The notes beneath the pieces were generated by a model. That model searched no databases and was not told the DNA's origin. It worked only from the letters and a program-made list of their open reading frames with translations. Positions 7,914 through 15,244 of a stretch of 15,416 nucleotides of DNA are shown here, piece after piece (position 1 is the stretch's first letter; each line of letters opens with the position of its first letter). The position numbers and the translations under genes are program-made. This DNA comes from Saprospiraceae bacterium (lineage in GTDB: Bacteria; Bacteroidota; Bacteroidia; Chitinophagales; Saprospiraceae), in the NCBI GenBank assembly GCA_020849825.1, contig JADZFP010000627.1, positions 1-15,416 of the forward strand. The letters run 5' to 3'.

Positions 7914-8542
7914 TGCGGCTGGCGATCGTTTCCGGAGTCGCTCTTGTACTGCTAACCGCTTGTTCGGGCCCTCGCAAAACAAATGCCAGCGGCAGTGAAC
8001 TGACGCAACTGGTCGAATGGATGAGCGGCGATTTTAGCAGCCTGGCGCAAAGTCAGCGGGATTCGGATTATTACGACATCCGCCTGCACATCCGGCCCAT
8101 TTGGCTACACGATGCCGCTAATCACTGGCTCTACGTCGAACAGGCGATGGCCTCGGCCGAAAACAAACCTTACCGACAGCGTATTTACAAAGTGGAGCGC
8201 GACGGCGAGGGCTTTAAAAGTATTGTTTACACCCTTCCTGAACCCGGAAAATGGGTGGGGGCTTACAATAACGTGGCCCTGTTCGACGCTTTGAACCCGG
8301 CAGATCTCTCTTTGCGAGACGGCTGCACAGTTTATTTGGTGAAGAAAAACAAGACCGAATTTTCAGGCGAAACGCGCAGCGGCGATTGCGACAGCAACAT
8401 TCGCGGCGCCAAATACGCCACTTCCAAAGTCACAATCACCGCTGAAAAATTGCTGAGCTGGGATCAGGGATTCAACGACAAAGGCGAACAGGTTTGGGGG
8501 GCGACAAAAGGCGGATATGAATTTGTAAAAATCAAGCATTGA
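7910..8542 (+). CDS. CpcT/CpeT-like (DUF1001) family lipoprotein
   Basis: The 210-residue protein starts with a short signal peptide and a good lipobox (LTAC, Cys18), so it is probably anchored in a membrane and faces the periplasm or surface. The rest reads as the CpcT/CpeT fold: LVEWMSGDFSSLAQS (34-48), DYYDIRLHIRPIW (53-65), WLYVEQAMA (73-81), PYRQRIY (87-93), VYTLPEP (106-112), RDGCTVYL (136-143), CDSNIRGAKYATS (160-172), LSWDQGFN (182-189) and QVWGATKGGYEF (194-205). In cyanobacteria the family attaches bilins to phycobiliprotein cysteines. There are no phycobiliproteins here, so a bilin-lyase role should not be assumed; binding of a tetrapyrrole or another hydrophobic ligand is possible. 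The start ATG at 7910 overlaps the previous stop; a second ATG follows directly at 7913. Confidence 0.85.
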   Translation: MMRLAIVSGVALVLLTACSGPRKTNASGSELTQLVEWMSGDFSSLAQSQRDSDYYDIRLHIRPIWLHDAANHWLYVEQAMASAENKPYRQRIYKVERDGEGFKSIVYTLPEPGKWVGAYNNVALFDALNPADLSLRDGCTVYLVKKNKTEFSGETRSGDCDSNIRGAKYATSKVTITAEKLLSWDQGFNDKGEQVWGATKGGYEFVKIKH

Positions 8543-8562
8543 CAAAATAACCAGTCCTTCAA

Positions 8563-9117
8563 ATGGCTTTTCGGATCTACACCAAAACGGGCGACAAAGG
8601 CGATACAGCGCTTTTTGGCGGACGGCGAGTCCCCAAAAGCCATCTGCGTGTGGATGCGTATGGCACGGTCGACGAACTCAATGCCTTCATCGGAATGTTG
8701 CGCGATACGCAAAACGATGAACACCTTCGCGAAATATTGGCCGAAATACAAAACAGGCTGTTTTCCCTGGGGGCGCATCTTGCCTCCGATCCGGCTAAAA
8801 ATCCGACACCCCCCGATTTTAAGTCGGAGGATGTTCAATTGCTGGAATCGGAAATTGACGCCATGGATGCTGTGCTTCCTCCGCTCAAAAACTTCATCCT
8901 GCCAGGCGGACATCTTTCTGTTTCTGTCTGTCATGTTTGTCGCACGGTGTGCCGCCGGGCCGAACGTCTGGTGGTGGCGCTGAGTCGCCGCTCGCCCGTC
9001 GATACGCTGGCGATTCAGTATTTGAACCGCCTTTCAGATTATTTCTTTGTGCTGTCGCGTCATTTGGCCCACCAGCTCGATGCCGATGAGGTGATCTGGA
9101 AACCGAGAAAAACATAG
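8563..9117 (+). CDS. pduO: PduO-type cob(I)alamin adenosyltransferase
   Basis: This 184-residue cytoplasmic enzyme transfers the 5'-deoxyadenosyl group of ATP to cob(I)alamin to make adenosylcobalamin, the cofactor of enzymes such as methylmalonyl-CoA mutase. Its length is normal. Visible motifs are YTKTGDKGDTALFGG (6-20, ATP binding), RVDAYGTVDELNAFIG (29-44), FILPGG (111-116), RTVCRRAERLV (127-137) and YLNRLSDYFFVLSR (153-166). The Asp of TVDEL and the Arg cluster of RTVCRRAER are the conserved residues around the subunit-interface active site of PduO/MMAB trimers. The usual LHxAR before the Arg cluster is CHVCR here, a small deviation. It begins 20 bases after the CpcT-like gene. No other cobalamin gene is in view, so a salvage role is an inference. 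Confidence 0.95.
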   Translation: MAFRIYTKTGDKGDTALFGGRRVPKSHLRVDAYGTVDELNAFIGMLRDTQNDEHLREILAEIQNRLFSLGAHLASDPAKNPTPPDFKSEDVQLLESEIDAMDAVLPPLKNFILPGGHLSVSVCHVCRTVCRRAERLVVALSRRSPVDTLAIQYLNRLSDYFFVLSRHLAHQLDADEVIWKPRKT

Positions 9118-9135
9118 TTTATCCCGTTTGCACTG

Positions 9136-10503
9136 GTGAAAAACATACTGCCCGATTTTCATCCGGTAACCTCGGGAGTCGCCGCGATCCCGTTTCGATC
9201 TCCCTGGTTGCTGACAATAGTTTCAGCCTTGCTGGCGACTTTTCTGTTGCCCCAACAGGCGCCTTTTGCCTACCGGTATGCAGTTGGGCTGCCCTGGTCG
9301 TACCGAACGCTCACCGCACCTTTCGATTTTGAGGTGTTGTATCCGGAAGAACAGCGAAAAAATGATCTCGACAAGGTTGCCTCGGAGCATGGACCGTATC
9401 TGCTGGCTAACCCGGCATCGCCCCGGGACGGCAAACAGAAACTGGCGGAATTACTCACCGAACAAACCCGCGTAAGTCGGCACGATCCGCAATTCGCCGA
9501 TCTGGTGGCCAACCCGGGGGCGTATGAGGCGTACGGCGCCCGATTGCTGGATGATATTTATGCCAGGGGCATCGTTGCGCCCGAAACCGAAGTCTTTTTA
9601 CGGGAACAAGCCGGACGTTACGTGTACGTTGTCGAGGGCAACGACATTCGCCAGACCAAACTGGCCGACTTGCTTACCCTGGAAAAAGCCCGCGACGTGC
9701 TGAGCGATTCACTCCCATACAGCCAGCTCCGGCAGCCGGAGATGCTGTTGCCTTTGCTCGAAAAAACGCTGTATCCCAATCTTACCTTTTCCGATTCGCT
9801 TACGCGCGCGGCGTTGCGGCAAAAACGCGCATCGGTGCTCAGTACGGGGATCGTAGTGCGAAAAGGCGAGGTCATCGTGTCGCACAATGACCTGATTACC
9901 CCGGAGGCTGCCCAAAAACTCGACTCACTGGCGCGCCGTTACGAACAACCCGGCGGCTGGCAGAAACTCGCGGCTTATTTCATCCTGTCTCTTTTGCTGT
10001 TCGGTGCATTCTTTATGGCCCTTTGGCAGCGTGCACCGGAGGTTTTTGACTTTAAAGAAAAATTGTGGTTGCTGCCGGCCTTGTCGCTGAGCGCCGTATT
10101 GTTGGTCAATCTTACCCAGCAATTTGCCGCCGCCGCGCCACTCATGTTGCCTTTGGCCGGGCTCCCGCTGGTACTCTCCCGCTACCCTCGACCGGTAGGT
10201 TTGGCGCTTTGGGTCGTGGTTATTCTACTGACCGGATTTGCGCTGGACTGGGGTATAGCCTGGATAACGATTCAAACTGCCGGGTTGCTCGTTGTGTTAC
10301 TCCTCCCGGCTGCTAAAAACTGGCAAGGCGCACTGATTACGAGCCTTGTACTCTCCATAACCGGCGGCCTCGCCTGGCTGGCAGCATGCTGGGCCGGCAG
10401 ATTGCCGCAACCCTTGCAAAGCCCCGATGTATTGCTGTTTTTACTGTTGGCGGCTGCCCTGACGAGTGTGTCGGTCTGGGTGAAGTGGGGCAGGACGGAT
10501 TAA
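9136..10503 (+). CDS. 7TMR-HDED membrane protein lacking the HD domain (PgpH-like, HD-less)
   Basis: The 455-residue protein has an N-terminal membrane anchor (about 23-39), a large extracytoplasmic region (about 45-270) with the 7TMR-HDED signatures APFDFEVLYPEE (61-72) and GIVVRKGEVIVSHNDLITPE (238-257), and then seven hydrophobic segments at about 277-297, 309-327, 332-349, 352-371, 373-390, 397-419 and 430-449. This is the layout of PgpH-type proteins, which in full form (about 680-700 residues) carry a cytoplasmic HD domain that hydrolyses cyclic di-AMP. Here the gene stops six residues after the last segment. The next 186 bases hold no HD motif, and then the minus-strand susD-like gene begins, so the catalytic part is missing and not merely frameshifted nearby. 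It cannot be a phosphodiesterase alone; it could be a sensor, a partner of another protein, or a decaying gene. The start is GTG at 9136, 18 bases after the preceding stop. Confidence 0.85.
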   Translation: MKNILPDFHPVTSGVAAIPFRSPWLLTIVSALLATFLLPQQAPFAYRYAVGLPWSYRTLTAPFDFEVLYPEEQRKNDLDKVASEHGPYLLANPASPRDGKQKLAELLTEQTRVSRHDPQFADLVANPGAYEAYGARLLDDIYARGIVAPETEVFLREQAGRYVYVVEGNDIRQTKLADLLTLEKARDVLSDSLPYSQLRQPEMLLPLLEKTLYPNLTFSDSLTRAALRQKRASVLSTGIVVRKGEVIVSHNDLITPEAAQKLDSLARRYEQPGGWQKLAAYFILSLLLFGAFFMALWQRAPEVFDFKEKLWLLPALSLSAVLLVNLTQQFAAAAPLMLPLAGLPLVLSRYPRPVGLALWVVVILLTGFALDWGIAWITIQTAGLLVVLLLPAAKNWQGALITSLVLSITGGLAWLAACWAGRLPQPLQSPDVLLFLLLAAALTSVSVWVKWGRTD

Positions 10504-10544
10504 GCCTTATCCGTATTGTAAAAAATATGATTTCACACAAAGCA

Positions 10545-10583
10545 GCAAAGAGGCCGTCCCGACTTGTGAGACAGCCTCTTTGC
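10545..10583. terminator. Hairpin between convergent genes, likely terminator
   Basis: Arms of 14 bases (10545-10558 and 10570-10583) pair with one exception, around an 11-base loop. The exception is a C/A mismatch in plus-strand RNA but a G-U wobble in minus-strand RNA. The stem lies 41 bases after the stop of the HD-less gene and 106 bases after the stop of the susD-like gene on the other strand. No T run directly follows on either strand; the minus strand has six T residues some 18 bases on. It shares the 11-base core AGAGGCTGTCT with the hairpin at 6304-6337. Confidence 0.65.
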
Positions 10584-10602
10584 GTGAAACTTTATCTGCT
10601 TA

Positions 10603-10671
10603 TTTATGAGACCATTTCCCTGTGTGAAACATTCGGGTTATCCTCCGCTCCATCAGACTTGGTCTCATAAA
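10603..10671. repeat. 12-bp perfect inverted repeat with 45-base spacer
   Basis: TTTATGAGACCA at 10603-10614 is the exact reverse complement of 10660-10671. The element lies just after the susD-like stop on the minus strand, between that stop and the hairpin at 10545-10583. The 45-base spacer contains TGTGTGAAA (10621-10629), which is itself complementary to TTTCACACA at 10531-10539. The region could be extra termination or RNA-end protection structure, or a small mobile palindromic element; nothing in it resembles a tRNA. Confidence 0.6.
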
Positions 10672-10689
10672 CCCTCATCAACCCCTTTT

Positions 10690-12189
10690 TCAATTATAAA
10701 ACGGATTCTGTTCCAGTCGGCCATCGGTCAGGTCCACTTCCGTTTGCGGGATAGGAAGCAATTCGTGCTTTCCGGGGGTAAAATTCACCTTTCCGGCCGC
10801 CTGCATGGCGGTAGCGGCGCGGCCCCAGCGGAGCAGGTCGAACCAGCGTTGTTGCTCCATGGCCAGTTCAACGCGTCGTTCGCGGTAAATGCGTTCGCGG
10901 AGTTGGGTCTGGTCGGTGATGGTCACGTCGGGCAACAAACCCGGCAGCGGTACCGGACTGGAATCGCGGGCACGCTTGCGCACTTTGTTGAGGTAGGGCA
11001 GTGCCTCGGCTGCCTTGTTGTTTTCGTTGAGGGCTTCGGCTGCCAAAAGCAGGATGTCGGCGTAGCGAATCACACGGATGTTGCCGGGGCCGTTGTCCTG
11101 CAAACCGGGGTGTGAAGGCACCCAGGCTTTTTTGTTGTAGCGCGGCTGGAAAATCTGCGGGTTGGGCTGCACAACCGTGCCATCGGGCAATTGGTCGCCT
11201 TCGTAGATGATCGTTGCCTTGCGGCGCGGATCGAGACTGTTTTCGTACGAGGCGATCAGGTTGTCGGAGGGGCGATTAAAGCCCCAGCCAAGGTTGGGTA
11301 CGCCGCGAACGCCCTGCACCATGTTGTAGGGCGAAGAACCGGGGCCTGCCGATTGTTGCGTGGGCAAAGCCACCGCCTGGATTTCAAAAATCGATTCGAT
11401 GCCGTTTTCGCCGGCCTGTGTAAATACGTCGCTGTATTTGGGCATCAGGTCGTAACGGCCCGAGTTGATAATATCGAGACACAGGATTTCGGCCTGTGCG
11501 TAGTCTTTTTCCAGCATGTACAATTTGGCCAGCAGCGCCTGAGCCGCGGCTTTGGTTACCCTGCCCTTGTCTTGTGCAGGGTATTCCTCTTTATGCGGCA
11601 GTACGTTGATGGCGTCTTTCAAATCCTGTTCGATCTGGGCGTATACGTCGCTGACCGGCTGGCGGGTTTGCGCGTAGTATTCGTCAGACTGTAGGGTTTT
11701 GGTGATGACCGGCAGTTTGCCAAACCATTGTACCAGCAGGAAATAACTGTAGGCGCGTAAGAACTTGCTTTCCCCCACGAGACGATCGCGCAGTGTAGGG
11801 TCCATGTCGACCTTGGGCACGTTTTCGATGGCCAGGTTGGCGCGTGCGATGGCGCGGTAGTAGCCGCGATACACGGCGCTGAAATAATTGTTGGACGCAT
11901 CGAAGGCAAAATTGTCGATATCGGCCAGCGGCGGCTGGTCGTCGGGGATAGAACCCTTGTCGGCATCATCGCTGATAATGTCGGTGACGCCCAGATAACC
12001 GAGCGCGATGCAGTCGAACGAGCGGAATTGCTCGTACACAGCATTGGTGGCTTCGATGGCCTGTTCGGGTGTTTGGAAAAATTTGTCGAACGTCAGTTCG
12101 CCCGGCGGTTGGCGGTCGAGAAAATCCTTCTGGCAGGCATTGGCGGTCAGCAGGATCAGGACGGCGGAAAGGAGAATTTTACTTTTCAT
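10690..12189 (-). CDS. SusD/RagB family nutrient-uptake outer membrane lipoprotein
   Basis: SusD-like proteins sit on the outer face of the outer membrane, bind glycans and lid the SusC transporter. From the chosen start at 12187-12189 the protein has 499 residues. It has a signal peptide ending LLTANAC with the lipid-carrying Cys at 19, then QKDFLDRQPPGE, the usual opening of the mature protein. Further hallmarks are SKFLRAYSYFLLVQWFG (TPR-like helix, about 141-157), QALLAKLYMLEKDYAQAE, IRYADILLLAAEALN (about 374-388), RERRVELAMEQQRWFDLLRW (about 436-455) and the C-terminal ELLPIPQTEVD...LEQNPFYN. A start four codons earlier (12199-12201) is possible, but the later ATG gives the more typical signal peptide and follows an A/T-rich leader. 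It lies 51 bases after the susC-like stop, so the two are surely co-transcribed. Ligand specificity cannot be read from sequence. Confidence 0.95.
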   Translation of the reverse strand: MKSKILLSAVLILLTANACQKDFLDRQPPGELTFDKFFQTPEQAIEATNAVYEQFRSFDCIALGYLGVTDIISDDADKGSIPDDQPPLADIDNFAFDASNNYFSAVYRGYYRAIARANLAIENVPKVDMDPTLRDRLVGESKFLRAYSYFLLVQWFGKLPVITKTLQSDEYYAQTRQPVSDVYAQIEQDLKDAINVLPHKEEYPAQDKGRVTKAAAQALLAKLYMLEKDYAQAEILCLDIINSGRYDLMPKYSDVFTQAGENGIESIFEIQAVALPTQQSAGPGSSPYNMVQGVRGVPNLGWGFNRPSDNLIASYENSLDPRRKATIIYEGDQLPDGTVVQPNPQIFQPRYNKKAWVPSHPGLQDNGPGNIRVIRYADILLLAAEALNENNKAAEALPYLNKVRKRARDSSPVPLPGLLPDVTITDQTQLRERIYRERRVELAMEQQRWFDLLRWGRAATAMQAAGKVNFTPGKHELLPIPQTEVDLTDGRLEQNPFYN

Positions 12190-12240
12190 ATTGACAATCA
12201 ATTTCTTTTAAAGAAAAATGATGGTTTCAACCTGTTAATC

Positions 12241-15189
12241 TCAAAACGTAACATCCAGACCAAACAAATAGGTTTTGCTCATCGGATAATTCAAAAAGTC
12301 GATGCCCACGGCATAGGGGCTGCTGCCCGGAAATTCGGGCGACCAGCCGGAATATTCCTGGCGGGTCCAGAGGTTGGTGCCACTGGCGTAAAGCCGAGCA
12401 CGGGAAACGCCAATACCCGACAACCAGTTTTTGGGGAAAGTGTATCCCAGCATAATGCTGCGCAGGCGCAGGAACGATCCGTCTTCGATCCAGTGGTCCG
12501 AAACACGGGTATTGTGTTTGAAGCGCTCCTGATCCATCGAGGCAACGGTATTGCTGGTGCCTTCGCCCGTCCAGCGGTCATCGTAGAATACCTGTTCCCA
12601 GTTGTTGACGGCAAAACGGGTTTGAATCGCCTTGGCGTTCAGCACTTTGTTGCCGCTTACGCCGAAAAAGTCGATGTTGAAGTCGAACCCATACGCTTCG
12701 ATACCGGCCGAGAACCCGTAAGTCAGGGTCGGGATCGGGCTGCCCAGATAGGTACGGTCTTCGCTGCTCAAAATCGAGTCGCCGTTGATGTCGGCGTAGC
12801 GGAAGTCGCCCGGTTGTTCGTCGCCGAAGGTGGGATATTTTTCAATCTCGTCTTCGTTTTGAAACACGCCTTCGACTTTATAACCATAAAAGCCGCCAAT
12901 CGGTTGCCCCACCACGGTGCGGGTGGCGAAGCCCTGACCGAGGTCGGCTGCCAGGATTTCGGATTTGGCCTGGTTCAGGTTCATGACTTCATTGTCGACG
13001 GTAGACAGGATAAAGCCGAGGTTGTACGACACTTTGCCTTTGGTTTCGCGCCAGTTGACCGTGAAATCCCAGCCGCGGTTGCGCACCTGGGCGGAGTTGA
13101 CCACCGGGGTAGCCTGCGAGCCGACGTATTCGGGGATCGGCAAATCGGCCAGAATGTCGAACGTGAATCGGTTGTACCAGTCGGCTTCCACCGTCAGGCG
13201 GCCGTTGAGTACGGCAAGTTCCAGGCCTACGTCGGTCTGGCGGGCGGTTTCCCAGGTGACGCCGGCGTTCGAATAATTGATGAGTGTGGCGCCGGATTGC
13301 ACGGTATCGTTGAAAGAACTGTACAATTCGTCGGTTATCACGCCGAGCGAAGGATATTCGGAGGTTTTATCGTTGCCGACGATACCCCAGGAGGCGCGCA
13401 GTTTCAGCCGGTCGAAGATTTTCTGGTTGGCCATAAAGGGCTCCTGTGCCACGTTCCAGCCTACGGCTGCGGAGGGGAAATAACCCCAGCGGTTGCCTTT
13501 GGCGAAGCGGGAAGAGCCGTCGGCGCGCAACGAAGCCGTGACCAGATAGCGGTCGTAAAAGGTGGCGTTGGTGCGGAAGAGGAAGCTCATCATGGCCCAT
13601 TCCGTAATCCGTTCGCCGTTGGGCTGGAGCACGTTGTCGATCGTGTTGCGGCGTTTGAAGCGGTTTTCCTGGGCGGTCTGGCCGGCCAGTACATTGAGGT
13701 ACAACTTGTCGAATTCGCGGTCGTAGGTCAGGGTGTTTTCCCAGAGCCAGTTGCGAATCGTAATGCTGTCGCGGCTGGTGCGCGGTATTTCGTTGCGTTG
13801 CGAGGTAGAGACTTCAAAAGCCGGCTCGAAGTAGTATTCGCGCTCGTTGCGGCGGTCGAAGCCGAAATTGCTCCTGAAGGTGAAGTATTTGGCGAAATTG
13901 TAATCGCCGTAGACGGTGCCTACCCAGCGGTTGCGACGCTGGTGCTGGTCATTTTTATAAAAAAGATCCGCTGCCGGGTTGCCCAGTGCCTGTCCGAAAC
14001 TGGTGGGATCGGTGAAGTCGCCGGTACTGTCGCGCACCGAAAAAACAGGCGGTATCCGGTAAGCCGAGCCAATCACGCCGCCGCCCACGCTGTTGTTCAG
14101 GCTGGTGGAGTAAGCGAGATTGGTGCCGACACGCAGGTTTTTCAAAACCGGGTATTCGCCGTTGAAACGACCGGTGTAGCGATCAAAACCGGTTTCTTCA
14201 ACAATGCCCTGCTGATTAAAATAGTTGCCAGACAGGTTGTACTGGAGTTTTTTCCAGCTGCCGTTTACGCTCAGTTGCACATTGGCCATCGGTGCATCGC
14301 GGAAAATGACGTCCTGCCAGTTCGTCCCTTCGCCCAGCGCAGCCGGGTCAGGGAAGCGGGTTGTGTCGCCCGTGGATTCGGTGTACAACTGGGCAAATTG
14401 AGCGGCATTGGACAGTGGCAGGTAGCGGTCGATTTGCTGAATGCCATAGGATGTATTCAGATTGAACACGGCCTTGCGGTCTTTGCTGCCTTTTTTGGTC
14501 GTAATGATGATTACGCCGTTGGCGCCGCGGTTGCCGTACATGGCGGTGGCGGAAGCGTCTTTGAGCACTTCGATCGATTGCACGTCCTGCGGGTTAACGA
14601 AAGAGGCGTTGTCGAGCAGCATCCCGTCGACCACGTACAGCGGGTTGGCATCGTTGAGCGTGCCGGTCCCCCTGATGCGCACGGTGCCGCCGGCGCCGGG
14701 TTCGCCGCTGGCGGGCGTCACGTACACCCCTGCGATCTTGCCTTGCAAGGCCTGATCGACAGACGCGGTGGGAATCCGCTCGATGTCTTTGGATTTGACG
14801 GTGCCGACTGAGCCGGTCAGGTCGCTTTTCTTCTGCACGCCATAGCCGACGACGACGATTTCCTCGATCAGGGCGTTGGGCGCCATGGCGATGTTGAGCG
14901 TCGTTTGGCCGGCAAGGGGTACCGTCTGGTCGGCGTAACCGGTGTAGCTGACGACCAGCGTAGCGCCGGCGTCGGGCAAACTGAGGCTGAATGCGCCATT
15001 GAAGTCGGTGATTGCGCCGTTTGTCGTGCCTTGTACGCGTACGCTGGCGCCGATCAGGGCTTCACCGGTTTCGGCATCGGTCACCGTGCCGCTGATGCGC
15101 ACCTGGGCGCTGACAAGACCCGTCAGCAATAAAGCCAGTGCACTCAAAAACATGCGTTTTCTGGCCAGAATTGATAATAAGTGCTTCAT
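12241..15189 (-). CDS. SusC/RagA family TonB-linked outer membrane protein
   Basis: The 982-residue protein is an outer-membrane beta-barrel that imports oligosaccharides (in some relatives peptides) using TonB energy, with SusD as its lid. Visible parts are a signal peptide (1-28, ending LVSAQ), a carboxypeptidase-regulatory-like domain (about 31-105: ISGTVTDAETGEALIGASV, TDFNGAFSL), an EEIVVVGYG segment (109-117), a plug domain (about 120-235) with IRGTGTLNDANPLYVVDG and DVQSIEVLKDASATAMYGNR followed by GANGVIIITTKKG, and a long barrel ending in Phe (LFGLDVTF). Length is normal for the family. It is flanked by the GH3 gene end 55 bases upstream and the SusD-like gene 51 bases downstream, all on the same strand, which makes this a polysaccharide-utilisation operon. 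No regulator gene (SusR, HTCS or ECF/anti-sigma) is in the window. Confidence 0.97.
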   Translation of the reverse strand: MKHLLSILARKRMFLSALALLLTGLVSAQVRISGTVTDAETGEALIGASVRVQGTTNGAITDFNGAFSLSLPDAGATLVVSYTGYADQTVPLAGQTTLNIAMAPNALIEEIVVVGYGVQKKSDLTGSVGTVKSKDIERIPTASVDQALQGKIAGVYVTPASGEPGAGGTVRIRGTGTLNDANPLYVVDGMLLDNASFVNPQDVQSIEVLKDASATAMYGNRGANGVIIITTKKGSKDRKAVFNLNTSYGIQQIDRYLPLSNAAQFAQLYTESTGDTTRFPDPAALGEGTNWQDVIFRDAPMANVQLSVNGSWKKLQYNLSGNYFNQQGIVEETGFDRYTGRFNGEYPVLKNLRVGTNLAYSTSLNNSVGGGVIGSAYRIPPVFSVRDSTGDFTDPTSFGQALGNPAADLFYKNDQHQRRNRWVGTVYGDYNFAKYFTFRSNFGFDRRNEREYYFEPAFEVSTSQRNEIPRTSRDSITIRNWLWENTLTYDREFDKLYLNVLAGQTAQENRFKRRNTIDNVLQPNGERITEWAMMSFLFRTNATFYDRYLVTASLRADGSSRFAKGNRWGYFPSAAVGWNVAQEPFMANQKIFDRLKLRASWGIVGNDKTSEYPSLGVITDELYSSFNDTVQSGATLINYSNAGVTWETARQTDVGLELAVLNGRLTVEADWYNRFTFDILADLPIPEYVGSQATPVVNSAQVRNRGWDFTVNWRETKGKVSYNLGFILSTVDNEVMNLNQAKSEILAADLGQGFATRTVVGQPIGGFYGYKVEGVFQNEDEIEKYPTFGDEQPGDFRYADINGDSILSSEDRTYLGSPIPTLTYGFSAGIEAYGFDFNIDFFGVSGNKVLNAKAIQTRFAVNNWEQVFYDDRWTGEGTSNTVASMDQERFKHNTRVSDHWIEDGSFLRLRSIMLGYTFPKNWLSGIGVSRARLYASGTNLWTRQEYSGWSPEFPGSSPYAVGIDFLNYPMSKTYLFGLDVTF

Positions 15190-15244
15190 ATGAAAACGGT
15201 TTTATTTTAAATTTTAGCGGTTCAATGTTGTCGCTGACGCACGC

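Noticed and set aside
10603..10671. A tRNA or small structured RNA gene.
   Set aside because: The 12-bp end stem is too long for a tRNA acceptor, and no D-arm, anticodon arm or T-arm pattern is present between the arms.
10504..10689. A frameshifted HD domain following the HDED gene.
   Set aside because: No frame shows the H...HD...D pattern or ELSD/HSL-like motifs, and the stretch is filled by inverted repeats before the opposing gene.
12203..12220. A short A/T palindrome (TTTCTTTTAAAGAAA) between the susC-like and susD-like genes, as a terminator or regulator.
   Set aside because: The arms are seven A/T-rich bases with almost no loop; it is more simply an A/T-rich leader before the susD-like start.
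12028..14811. A 927-codon open frame on the plus strand, antisense to the susC-like and susD-like genes.
   Set aside because: The minus-strand genes beneath it are unmistakable family members. The antisense frame has no recognisable domains, its composition is that of a mirrored codon pattern, and it crosses two genes and their gap. It is a shadow of GC-rich codon use.
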